DNA of 64,000 nucleotides. Source: Prevotella communis (GTDB lineage: Bacteria > Bacteroidota > Bacteroidia > Bacteroidales > Bacteroidaceae). The notes below the pieces were generated by a model that saw only the letters and a program-made list of their open reading frames with translations, ran no database searches and was not told the origin of the DNA. The stretch covers positions 3,503,700-3,567,699 of the forward strand of contig NZ_CP091792.1 of NCBI RefSeq assembly GCF_022024115.1, in the 5' to 3' direction. Positions 17,661 through 25,043 of this stretch are shown here, piece by piece. Each line of letters opens with the position of its first letter. Within the stretch, counting starts at the first letter, position 1. A program made the translations under genes and the position numbers.

Positions 17661-18371
17661 ATGTGGTTATTTAATTCATCAATTGGTAGAAAGGTGGTGA
17701 TGTCACTCACTGGCATCGCGCTGATTCTGTTTTTGACGTTCCACTGCTGCATGAACCTGGTTGCGCTGTTCTCGGGCGAGGCTTACAATGCTATTTGTGA
17801 GATGCTCGGTGCCAACTGGTATGCCGTAGTGGCAACAATGGGCTTGGCTGGTCTGGCCGTGCTCCACATCGTTTATGCTTTCATTCTGACAGCACAGAAC
17901 CGCAAGGCCCGTGGCGACAATCGCTATGAGGTAGCTACAACGGTAAACGCTGGTAAAGTGGAGTGGGCATCAAAGAACATGCTCGTGCTGGGTATCATCA
18001 TCCTGCTGGGTCTGATTCTCCACCTGTTCAACTTCTGGTACAACATGATGTTTGCCGAGCTGACTGGTATGAGCGTTGCTCACAGCCCCTCTGATGGTTT
18101 TGCCTTCATGCAGGACACCTTCAGCAATCCCGTATTTGCAACGCTCTACGTAATTTGGTTCGTAGCTATCTGGTTCCACCTGACTCACGGTTTCTGGAGC
18201 TCTCTGCAGACCCTGGGTATGAGCGGTAAGACATGGTTCTGCCGTTGGAAGACCATCGGTTTCATCTACGTTACCCTGCTGATGCTGGGCTTCCTCGTAG
18301 TAGTGCTGGCATTCGCTTTCGGTTGCGCTCCTTCACTCTGTGATGGCAGCAGCTGCAGTTTGTGCTGCTAA
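17661..18371 (+). CDS. frdC: Fumarate reductase/succinate dehydrogenase cytochrome b subunit
   Basis: This 236-residue membrane anchor has five hydrophobic helices and conserved histidines for two hemes (LTFHCCMNLVALF, LAVLHIVYAF, LILHLFNFWY, IWFHLTHGFW). It fits the single-subunit di-heme b558 type seen in Wolinella-like fumarate reductases and used across Bacteroidota. It passes electrons between menaquinol and FrdB. It is the first gene of the frdCAB operon; the 40-base gap to frdA holds the low-complexity sequence attatgaattaagaattaag. Confidence 0.95.
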   Translation: MWLFNSSIGRKVVMSLTGIALILFLTFHCCMNLVALFSGEAYNAICEMLGANWYAVVATMGLAGLAVLHIVYAFILTAQNRKARGDNRYEVATTVNAGKVEWASKNMLVLGIIILLGLILHLFNFWYNMMFAELTGMSVAHSPSDGFAFMQDTFSNPVFATLYVIWFVAIWFHLTHGFWSSLQTLGMSGKTWFCRWKTIGFIYVTLLMLGFLVVVLAFAFGCAPSLCDGSSCSLCC

Positions 18372-18411
18372 TTATTCATTATGAATTAAGAATTAAGCAT
18401 TAAAAAAGATT

Positions 18412-20391
18412 ATGGCTAAAGTATTAGATTCAAAGATTCCTGCAGGACCAGTGCCTGAGAAATGGAAGGAATATAAGGCTCATCAGCGACTGGTTAACCC
18501 CAAGAACAAGCTGAAGCTCGACATTATCGTAGTAGGTACCGGTCTGGCTGGTGCTTCTGCAGCAGCCTCACTCGGTGAGATGGGCTTCAACGTGATCAAC
18601 CTGTGTATTCAGGACTCTCCCCGTCGTGCTCACTCTATCGCTGCTCAGGGTGGTATCAACGCTGCTAAGTGCTATCAGAACGATGGTGACTCTATCTACC
18701 GTCTGTTCTACGATACCGTAAAGGGTGGTGACTATCGTGCTCGCGAGGCCAACGTTTATCGTCTGGCTGAGGTATCAAACAATATTATCGACCAGTGCGT
18801 AGCTCAGGGCGTTCCTTTCGCTCGTGAGTATGGTGGTATGCTGGCCAACCGTTCTTTCGGTGGTGCTCAGGTAAGCCGTACCTTCTACGCAAAGGGTCAG
18901 ACCGGTCAGCAGCTGCTGCTGGGTGCCTACAGCTCACTGAGCTGTCAGGTTAACGCTGGCAAGGTGAAGCTCTACACCCGTTACGAGATGGAGGATGTAG
19001 TCATCGTTGATGGCCGCGCTCGTGGTATCATCGCCAAGAACCTGGTTACTGGCGAGCTGGAGCGTTTCTCAGCTAACGCCGTAGTTATCGCTACTGGTGG
19101 TTACGGTAACACTTACTTCCTCTCTACCAACGCTATGGGTTGTAACTGTACCGCTGCTGTTCAGTGCTATCGTAAGGGTGCTTACTTTGCAAACCCCTCT
19201 TACGTTCAGATTCACCCCACCTGTATCCCCGTTCACGGCGACAAGCAGTCTAAGCTGACGCTGATGTCTGAGTCACTGCGTAACGATGGTCGTATCTGGG
19301 TTCCAAAGAATATCGAGGATGCCAAGAAACTTCAGAAAGGTGAGATCCAGGCTTGGGATATTCCCGAGGAGGATCGCGACTACTATTTGGAGCGCCGTTA
19401 TCCCGCCTTCGGTAACCTTGTTCCCCGTGACGTGGCTTCACGTGCCGCTAAGGAGCGTTGCGACAAGGGCTTCGGTGTGAACAACACTGGTCTGGCTGTG
19501 TTCCTCGACTTCTCTGAGTCTATCAACCGTCTTGGTCTTGACGCCATGAAGCAGCGCTATGGCAACCTGTTCGATATGTACGAAGAGATTACCGACGTTT
19601 ATCCTGGTGACTTCGGTAAGGAAATCAATGGCGTGAAATACTATAAGCCCATGATGATTTATCCCGCTATCCACTACACAATGGGTGGTATCTGGGTTGA
19701 CTACGAACTGCAGACCACAATCCCTGGTCTCTTCGCTATCGGTGAGTGTAACTTCTCTGACCACGGTGCCAACCGTCTGGGTGCTTCTGCTCTGATGCAG
19801 GGTCTGGCCGATGGTTACTTCGTATTGCCTTACACCATCCAGAACTATCTCGCAGATCAGGCTGTATGGCCAAAGGTTTCTACCGATCTGCCTGAGTTCG
19901 AGGCTGCCGAGAAGGGCGTTAACGCCGAGATCGACCGTCTGCTCAACATCAAGGGTAAGCGTTCTGTTGACTCTATTCACAAGGAACTGGGTCACATCAT
20001 GTGGGAGTATGTAGGTATGGGTCGCACCGCTGAGGGCCTGAAGGAAGGTCTGAAGAAGATGCACGAGCTCGAGAAGGAGTTCGACACCAACCTCTTCGTT
20101 CCTGGCACTAAGGAAGGTCTCAACGTGGAGCTCGACAAGGCTATCCACCTGCGCGACTTCTTCACAATGGGTCAGCTCGTAGCATTCGACGCACTCTCTC
20201 GTAACGAGTCTTGCGGTGGTCACTTCCGTGAGGAGTACCAGACCGAGGAAGGCGAGGCTAAGCGCGACGACGAGAACTACTTCTACGTAGGCTGCTGGGA
20301 GTACAAAGGCAAGGGCAACGAGCCTGAGCTCATCAAGGAGCCACTGGAGTACGAGGCAATCAAGGTACAGACACGTAACTATAAGAACTAA
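18412..20391 (+). CDS. frdA: Fumarate reductase/succinate dehydrogenase flavoprotein subunit
   Basis: This 659-residue catalytic subunit has the dinucleotide-binding loop GTGLAG (42-47), the FAD-linking histidine motif [13 protein letters not shown] (His74), the active-site region around [10 protein letters not shown] and the capping segment [12 protein letters not shown]. It reduces fumarate in anaerobic respiration (or oxidises succinate), on the cytoplasmic face of the membrane. Codon use is strongly biased, as in pckA, consistent with high expression. Confidence 0.97.
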   Translation: MAKVLDSKIPAGPVPEKWKEYKAHQRLVNPKNKLKLDIIVVGTGLAGASAAASLGEMGFNVINLCIQDSPRRAHSIAAQGGINAAKCYQNDGDSIYRLFYDTVKGGDYRAREANVYRLAEVSNNIIDQCVAQGVPFAREYGGMLANRSFGGAQVSRTFYAKGQTGQQLLLGAYSSLSCQVNAGKVKLYTRYEMEDVVIVDGRARGIIAKNLVTGELERFSANAVVIATGGYGNTYFLSTNAMGCNCTAAVQCYRKGAYFANPSYVQIHPTCIPVHGDKQSKLTLMSESLRNDGRIWVPKNIEDAKKLQKGEIQAWDIPEEDRDYYLERRYPAFGNLVPRDVASRAAKERCDKGFGVNNTGLAVFLDFSESINRLGLDAMKQRYGNLFDMYEEITDVYPGDFGKEINGVKYYKPMMIYPAIHYTMGGIWVDYELQTTIPGLFAIGECNFSDHGANRLGASALMQGLADGYFVLPYTIQNYLADQAVWPKVSTDLPEFEAAEKGVNAEIDRLLNIKGKRSVDSIHKELGHIMWEYVGMGRTAEGLKEGLKKMHELEKEFDTNLFVPGTKEGLNVELDKAIHLRDFFTMGQLVAFDALSRNESCGGHFREEYQTEEGEAKRDDENYFYVGCWEYKGKGNEPELIKEPLEYEAIKVQTRNYKN

Positions 20392-20450
20392 TGTGCAAGC
20401 CGAAGGCAGAGTCAAGCTCGCTTGAACTCTGCTGAGGCGAAGCCATTAGT
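20387..20450 (+). other. Hairpin element between frdA and frdB
   Basis: The outer arms ACTAATG (20387-20393) and CATTAGT (20444-20450) and an inner stem GCAGAGT-CAAG / CTTG-A-ACTCTGC (20406-20432, loop CTCG) form an extended hairpin. It starts in the last codons of frdA and has no U-run, so it is not a terminator. It is probably an RNA stability or processing element, or a REP-like intergenic repeat. Confidence 0.65.
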
Positions 20451-20479
20451 CATCGTAAGATAACTAATGAATTAAAATT

Positions 20480-21238
20480 ATGGCAAGAAATATTTCATTT
20501 ACAATAAAGTTCTGGCGCCAGAATGGCCCCAAGGACCAGGGACATTTCGACACCCACGAGATGCACGATATTCCCGATGATACCTCGTTCCTCGAGATGC
20601 TCGACATCCTGAATGAGGAGCTCATCAACGAAGGCAAGGAGCCCTTCGTATTCGACCACGACTGCCGCGAGGGTATCTGCGGTATGTGCTCACTCTACAT
20701 CAACGGTACACCTCACGGTCGCACAGAGCGTGGCGCTACAACCTGTCAGCTCTACATGCGTCGTTTCAACGATGGCGACGTAATCACCGTAGAGCCTTGG
20801 CGTTCAGCTGCCTTCCCCGTGATTAAGGACTGTATGGTTGACCGCTACGCCTTCGATAAGATTATCCAGGCTGGTGGCTACACCACTATCCGCACCGGTC
20901 AGGCTCAGGATGCCAACGCTATCCTGATTCCTAAGGAGGATGCCGACGAGGCTATGGACTGCGCTACATGTATTGGTTGCGGCGCTTGCGTTGCAGCATG
21001 TAAGAACGGTTCTGCCATGCTCTTCGTATCGTCAAAGGTTTCTCAGCTCGCCCTGCTTCCCCAGGGTAAGATTGAGGCTGCCCGCCGCGTGAAGAACATG
21101 ATTGCCAAGATGGACGAGCTGGGCTTCGGTAACTGTACCAACACCCGCGCTTGTGAGGCTGTATGTCCTAAGAACGAGACCATCGCTAACATCGCTCGCC
21201 TGAACCGCGAGATGATTAAGGCAAAGCTCGCCGACTAA
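20480..21238 (+). CDS. frdB: Fumarate reductase/succinate dehydrogenase iron-sulfur subunit
   Basis: This 252-residue electron-transfer subunit has a plant-ferredoxin-type [2Fe-2S] motif CREGICGMC (Cys62, Cys67, Cys70) and, in the second half, [11 protein letters not shown] and [12 protein letters not shown] for the [4Fe-4S] and third clusters. It connects FrdA to the cytochrome subunit. It is the last gene of the operon, followed by a terminator. Confidence 0.97.
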   Translation: MARNISFTIKFWRQNGPKDQGHFDTHEMHDIPDDTSFLEMLDILNEELINEGKEPFVFDHDCREGICGMCSLYINGTPHGRTERGATTCQLYMRRFNDGDVITVEPWRSAAFPVIKDCMVDRYAFDKIIQAGGYTTIRTGQAQDANAILIPKEDADEAMDCATCIGCGACVAACKNGSAMLFVSSKVSQLALLPQGKIEAARRVKNMIAKMDELGFGNCTNTRACEAVCPKNETIANIARLNREMIKAKLAD

Positions 21239-21265
21239 TACGCACGTACATTATTTATATAAGAG

Positions 21266-21304
21266 GCGCCGCAGGGAAATCATCCTTGCGGTGCTTTTTT
21301 TTAT
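21266..21304 (+). terminator. Terminator of frdCAB
   Basis: The stem GGCGCCGCAGG pairs imperfectly with CCTTGCGGTGC and is followed by nine T, about 25 bases past the frdB stop. Confidence 0.88.
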
Positions 21305-21336
21305 ACCATATCGCCCCACTATTCAGAAAAAGTGTG

Positions 21337-21344
21337 TACCTTTG
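21337..21344 (+). promoter_or_regulatory. Promoter -7 box of the DUF2147 gene
   Basis: TACCTTTG matches TAnnTTTG, 33 bases before the ATG at 21378. Confidence 0.65.
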
Positions 21345-21377
21345 CGGTCGAAATTATCACCAATATAAACAGAATAA

Positions 21378-21776
21378 ATGATGAAAAAATTTGTATTAAG
21401 TTTAGTATTGGCCGTGTTCGCCCAGACTGGTTATTCACAAGACATCAAGGGAAAATGGCTGACTGAGGCTGGCGATGCCCAAGTGGAAATCTATGAGGCC
21501 AACGGCAAGGTAAACGGTAAGATTGTGTGGCTGAAGCAGGGTCCTGAGACCAAGGATACCCACAACCCTGACGAGAAATTGCGCAGTCGTAAACTGATGG
21601 GCGTGAACATCCTCTCTGGTCTCTCAAAGAAGAAGGAGAAGTGGGAAGGTGGTCGCATCTACAATCCCAAGAACGGCAAGGACTATAAATGCTCTATTTG
21701 GCTGGAAGACGGCAAGTTGAAAGTACGCGGCTACATCGGTTTCCTGTACGAGACGCAGACATGGAAGCGGAAGTAA
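21378..21776 (+). CDS. DUF2147 secreted protein
   Basis: This 132-residue protein has a signal peptide (cleavage near GYSQD) and then the DUF2147 pattern: DIKGKWLTEAGDAQVEIYE, GKVNGKIVWLKQG, LMGVNILSGL, GRIYNPKNGKDYKCSIWLE and a C-terminal RGYIGFLYETQTWKR. The domain is a small beta-barrel of unknown function, predicted periplasmic. It is a single gene with its own promoter, converging on the HU-HIG gene across a shared terminator. Confidence 0.9.
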   Translation: MMKKFVLSLVLAVFAQTGYSQDIKGKWLTEAGDAQVEIYEANGKVNGKIVWLKQGPETKDTHNPDEKLRSRKLMGVNILSGLSKKKEKWEGGRIYNPKNGKDYKCSIWLEDGKLKVRGYIGFLYETQTWKRK

Positions 21777-21800
21777 GCGAAAATAACTGTCACAAAAATT

Positions 21801-21846
21801 CGAGGGAGATAGATTCAAGGTCTATCCCCCTCGCTTTATTTTTTCA
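21801..21846. terminator. Bidirectional terminator between the DUF2147 and HU-HIG genes
   Basis: The stem CGAGGG-AG-ATAGA / TCTAT-CC-CCCTCG is followed on the plus strand by CTTTATTTTTT and preceded by an A-run, between two convergent stops. Confidence 0.88.
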
Positions 21847-22459
21847 CCCACACTTTATGCGATCCGGCACCTTTTTCAGTTATTCCTGATGCTGGGTTGG
21901 CGACAAACTTAGCCAGTTCTCGCGAGGCAGAACTGCTACTAAGGGCATTGAGATTAGCATAGTCCTGTAGGGTGATGAAGCCATGCTTATCGATATGACG
22001 GAGCACACGCTGCAGACGCTCTTCTGGTGTATAGGGGGAGGTGGTAGCGGGATTATAGGACGCACGCTCAAAGGTGTTGTCTCTGTTAATATCATCTACC
22101 AGTTTCTTATCAACTTTAAAGTTCACTCCCTTAGCCTCTACACGACGATACTTCATCTTGGGCTCGTCCTGCTTATCGTCTTCCGCTGGATTATCAGAAA
22201 ATTGGAGAGCCAACGAGAAGACACCAAGATTGTCTATCTTCATGGTGTGACCCATGGGAAGATATGTCTTCATAACCTCTGAAAGCGTATCAAGTACGCC
22301 ACGCACCGTACCTTCGCTGAAAGCAGGCGAATAGTTGTGAATGAGTTCCACCACCTTATCGTAGTCATATTCTGTATAGACTTGCATCTTGGGGAATATC
22401 CTTCCTTTTTTGCCGTTGCCCATGCCCTCAGGCATTTCCTTAATTACATAATTAGCCAT
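21836..22459 (-). CDS. HU-HIG family DNA-binding protein with C-terminal winged helix
   Basis: This 207-residue protein starts at MANYVIKEMPEGMGNGKKG. The first 120 residues match the enlarged HU form of Bacteroidota (HU-HIG): a strand pair, an ELIHNYSPAFSEGTVRGVLDTL helix and TMKIDNLGVFSLAL. The C-terminal part (about 145-207, EERLQRVLRHIDKHGFITLQ) looks like a winged helix, so two DNA-binding modules are fused. A longer in-frame start (TTG at 22546) would translate a tandem DNA repeat and is rejected. The role is probably nucleoid or site-specific DNA binding; the target is unknown. Confidence 0.85.
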   Translation of the reverse strand: MANYVIKEMPEGMGNGKKGRIFPKMQVYTEYDYDKVVELIHNYSPAFSEGTVRGVLDTLSEVMKTYLPMGHTMKIDNLGVFSLALQFSDNPAEDDKQDEPKMKYRRVEAKGVNFKVDKKLVDDINRDNTFERASYNPATTSPYTPEERLQRVLRHIDKHGFITLQDYANLNALSSSSASRELAKFVANPASGITEKGAGSHKVWVKK

Positions 22460-22477
22460 ATCACTTATCTTTTTTCG

Positions 22478-22560
22478 TTTCAAACTTTGAAATCTCCATC
22501 CCCAACTTTGGAATACGCATCCCAGACTTTGAAATGTACATCCCAAAGTTTGGGATAGAA
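22478..22560. repeat. 21-bp tandem repeat with internal palindromes
   Basis: Four degenerate units spaced about 21 bases begin at 22478, 22500, 22521 and 22542. Each contains a (C)CAAACTTTG(G)-like dyad, the last being the near-perfect palindrome TCCCAAAGTTTGGGA. They lie immediately upstream of the HU-HIG gene and about 35-110 bases upstream of the divergent transporter promoter. Confidence 0.85.
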
Positions 22561-22593
22561 ATTAGTTGCAAAGATAACAACTTTTTTCCAACT

Positions 22594-22626
22594 ATTTGGC
22601 TGTTTCCACATTATTTTGTACCTTTG
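22594..22626 (+). promoter_or_regulatory. Promoter of the DMT transporter gene
   Basis: A -33-like ATTTGG near 22594-22599 and a -7 box TACCTTTG at 22619-22626 have the expected spacing. The ATG at 22640 follows 13 bases later, which excludes the upstream in-frame start at 22616. Confidence 0.7.
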
Positions 22627-22639
22627 CGGCACGAAAACT

Positions 22640-23560
22640 ATGACTTACATTGGTGAATTGATATCTATTGGCGTAGCGTTCTCGTGGACGGCTACGGCGC
22701 TGCTGAGCGAATTTGGCTCAAAGAGACTGGGAAACCTTACGTTGAACGTGCTGAGAATGGCGCTGGCACTGCTGTTCTCGGGAGTGCTGTTTATGGTGGT
22801 AACGGGGAGTCCGTTGCCTGCTGGAGCCTCATGGGAGGCCGGCGGATGGATGCTGCTATCAGGTCTGGTGGGCTATGTGATAGGCGATTTCTGCCTCTTT
22901 CAGTGCTATATCATCATTGGCTCGCGCTTCGGACAACTGTTTATGACGATGGCACCGCTGGCGGCTGCGCTGATGGCGTGGGTCACACTGGGTCAGCAGA
23001 TGACGCTGATGAGCATCGTGGCCATGCTGGTGACGCTCTTTGGTATCAGCATCTCCGTGCTGGGTCGCGGCGAGCATCATAAGGTGTCGCTGAAGTTGCC
23101 CCTGAACGGTGTGCTCTTTGCTGTGGGCGCCGCTATGTGTCAGGGCGTGGGCTTGGTGTTGAGCAAGATTGGTATGGACCACTACGAGATGACGGCAGAC
23201 ATGCCCTCATGGCTCGTTCCCTTTAGTGCTAATTTCTATCGCTGCGTGGCAGGCATCATTGGTTTCTCACTGCTGATGTATGTGCGTCAGGGAATGGCTC
23301 CGCTGCGCGAGGCGCTGCACGACAGAAAGGGTCTGGCGGTAGCAACGGCTACCACGATATTCGGTCCCTTCGTGGGTGTGGGATTCTCACTGATGGCTGT
23401 GCAATACACAGGTGCTGGCATTGCCTCTACACTGATGGCTACGACGCCTATCATCATTATCCTGCCGTCCTACTGGCTGTTTAAGGAGCAGATTACATGG
23501 CGCGCCGTAGTGGGTGCCGTGGTATCGGTTGTAGGTGTCAGTCTCTTCTTCTTAGGATAA
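22640..23560 (+). CDS. DMT superfamily (EamA-type) transporter
   Basis: This 306-residue inner-membrane protein has ten predicted helices in two EamA repeats (residues about 3-135 and 150-305). The second repeat ends with the usual PIIIILPSYWLFKEQITWRA...VVGVSLFF pattern. Family members export amino acids or metabolites or move drugs; the substrate is not readable. Its last 23 bases overlap the end of the convergent YfiH/PgeF gene. Confidence 0.9.
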   Translation: MTYIGELISIGVAFSWTATALLSEFGSKRLGNLTLNVLRMALALLFSGVLFMVVTGSPLPAGASWEAGGWMLLSGLVGYVIGDFCLFQCYIIIGSRFGQLFMTMAPLAAALMAWVTLGQQMTLMSIVAMLVTLFGISISVLGRGEHHKVSLKLPLNGVLFAVGAAMCQGVGLVLSKIGMDHYEMTADMPSWLVPFSANFYRCVAGIIGFSLLMYVRQGMAPLREALHDRKGLAVATATTIFGPFVGVGFSLMAVQYTGAGIASTLMATTPIIIILPSYWLFKEQITWRAVVGAVVSVVGVSLFFLG

Positions 23561-24302
23561 TACCCGTGAAGATGCGACCCGACTCGATGCCCAGTCGGCG
23601 GGCTGAGAAATAGGTGTCTGACTGCATATAGGTGCACACGGGCGACACGCTGATGTGCGCATCTGGCACGCCTGCGGAAATCAACTGCAAGCGGTTGCAC
23701 TCAGGCAAGTCAAGATGCCATTTCTCATATTTTCTGCTGATGGATTCCATCGGAAATCCCGCATCTTCAAAGGCCTGATATACCTCGTCGCCCACCTCGA
23801 AACTCTCCAGGTGGATGCCTGGTCCTATCTGTGCGATAAGGTCTGCGGGATTGGTGCCGTAAACTTCCGTCATCCTTGCTATGGACTGCTCCACAATGCG
23901 CATCACCGTGCCTCGCCAGCCGGCATGAACGGCACAGACGGCACGCTGCCGTGGGTCATAGAGCAACACGGGGATACAGTCGGCTGTAGAGACGCCGATA
24001 CACACATCCTCCACATTGGTCATCAGCGCATCATAGCCCTCAAGGTCAACATCCAACTGTTCGCCAATCACAGCTATCTCGGCTTTGTGGACCTGATGCG
24101 GCATCAGCAGACGGTCGTCGGTAATATCCAGAAGGCGGCACAGCGCCTCGCGATTCTTGCGGATAGCCTCATCGCTATCACCACAATATCTGTTGATATT
24201 AAACTCGCCATAGCGCCCTGTGCTATAGCCCCCTTTACGCATAGAGCTGAAGGCGGTGAGGCCCTCAGCTATATGATAGTATTGCAAACTTGGTATCTTC
24301 AT
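23538..24302 (-). CDS. pgeF: Multicopper polyphenol oxidase-like protein, YfiH/PgeF family
   Basis: This 254-residue protein has the family metal ligands His72 (MPHQVHK), Cys109 (TADCIPV) and His126 (HAGWRG), and a C-terminal motif CTYMQSDTYFSARR. Studied members (FAMIN/YfiH) act on purine nucleosides and PgeF edits peptidoglycan precursors; which applies here is open. The start MKIPSLQYY follows a TATCTTTG promoter; the upstream in-frame ATG at 24350 would precede that box. The gene converges on the DMT transporter with a 23-base 3' overlap. Confidence 0.88.
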   Translation of the reverse strand: MKIPSLQYYHIAEGLTAFSSMRKGGYSTGRYGEFNINRYCGDSDEAIRKNREALCRLLDITDDRLLMPHQVHKAEIAVIGEQLDVDLEGYDALMTNVEDVCIGVSTADCIPVLLYDPRQRAVCAVHAGWRGTVMRIVEQSIARMTEVYGTNPADLIAQIGPGIHLESFEVGDEVYQAFEDAGFPMESISRKYEKWHLDLPECNRLQLISAGVPDAHISVSPVCTYMQSDTYFSARRLGIESGRIFTGIILRRRD

Positions 24303-24323
24303 ATCCTTGCACCTTTTTGCCTG

Positions 24324-24331
24324 CAAAGATA
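24324..24331 (-). promoter_or_regulatory. Promoter -7 box of pgeF
   Basis: The minus-strand TATCTTTG lies 21 bases upstream of the ATG at 24302. Confidence 0.65.
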
Positions 24332-24358
24332 CGCTTTTTCTGTGTAACAACGACAGGA

Positions 24359-24910
24359 TTACTTAGCAAACTTGCCGCTGGCCATCACCTTTGCAGAGGC
24401 GGTGGTGGTGCTATCGCTGGCGCTGCGAGTGATGCCGCGTGTGTTCCAGTAGCCCCAGTCAAAGCGATTGTCGTAGTTCAGGCGGAACACGATATCCTTT
24501 GAGGTGCCGTCGTCCATATAGCCCTCGAAGCGGTTGCTGCTCAGGCGGTAGTCGTTGATATATACGTCGTTCCAACTGTCGGCATAGCGAATGCGGATGC
24601 TTCCCTTGTAGATATCCCACTCGAACTCGCAGTAGTAATAGTCAGAATAGCGGCTGTTCAGGTCGTAGTCAACCTCATAGCCCCATCCGCTATAGGCACT
24701 GGTGCGCTCGAAGTACATCGTGGTGCGATAGCTGTCGCCAGTCAGTCCCCAACGGTCGTAATAGTAGGTATCGATATAGCCAGTCCAAGTGCCGTCGAGT
24801 GTACGAGCCTCGCTGCGGTCTTCCATATCCTCCCAGAACTCAATATCGCAACTGGTAAACAGAGTCATCGTCAGGATGATCATTGCTGTATAGGTAAAAA
24901 ACTTCTTCAT
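24359..24910 (-). CDS. Lipoprotein, unknown, aromatic and acidic rich
   Basis: This 183-residue protein has a lipobox TLFTSC (Cys21) and then a short, repetitive beta-rich domain unusually rich in Tyr, Trp, Asp and Arg (DGTWTGYIDTYYYDRWG, SDYYYCEFEWDIYKG). The C-terminal 30 residues are Ser/Thr/Ala-rich. Similar small lipoproteins occur in Bacteroidota, but I know no function. It has its own promoter and ends 56 bases before the pgeF start on the same strand. Confidence 0.8.
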   Translation of the reverse strand: MKKFFTYTAMIILTMTLFTSCDIEFWEDMEDRSEARTLDGTWTGYIDTYYYDRWGLTGDSYRTTMYFERTSAYSGWGYEVDYDLNSRYSDYYYCEFEWDIYKGSIRIRYADSWNDVYINDYRLSSNRFEGYMDDGTSKDIVFRLNYDNRFDWGYWNTRGITRSASDSTTTASAKVMASGKFAK

Positions 24911-24951
24911 AGCTGTATCTTTTTAAAGGGTTCAACTTCTTGTTCACATTG

Positions 24952-24959
24952 CAAAGATA
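24952..24959 (-). promoter_or_regulatory. Promoter -7 box of the 24.4-kb lipoprotein gene
   Basis: The minus-strand TATCTTTG matches TAnnTTTG, 41 bases upstream of the ATG. Confidence 0.6.
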
Positions 24960-25043
24960 CAAACTATGCAGCTGCTACGCAAGGTGTTTTTCCTAAACCT
25001 CAGTAGGGAATTTCCTATTTCGCAGAGGGAAAACGGAAATGCC

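Noticed and set aside
19438..20415. A 325-codon open frame antisense to frdA
   Set aside because: It results from the strong codon bias of frdA; frdA is certain and the antisense product has no recognisable domain.
22460..22546. N-terminal extension of the HU-HIG protein from a TTG at 22546
   Set aside because: The extension (GCTFQSLGCVFQSWGWRFQS) is translated tandem DNA repeat; the ATG at 22459 gives the normal family start.
22478..22560. CRISPR-like array
   Set aside because: Units of about 21 bases are contiguous and degenerate with no unique spacers, and no cas genes are present.
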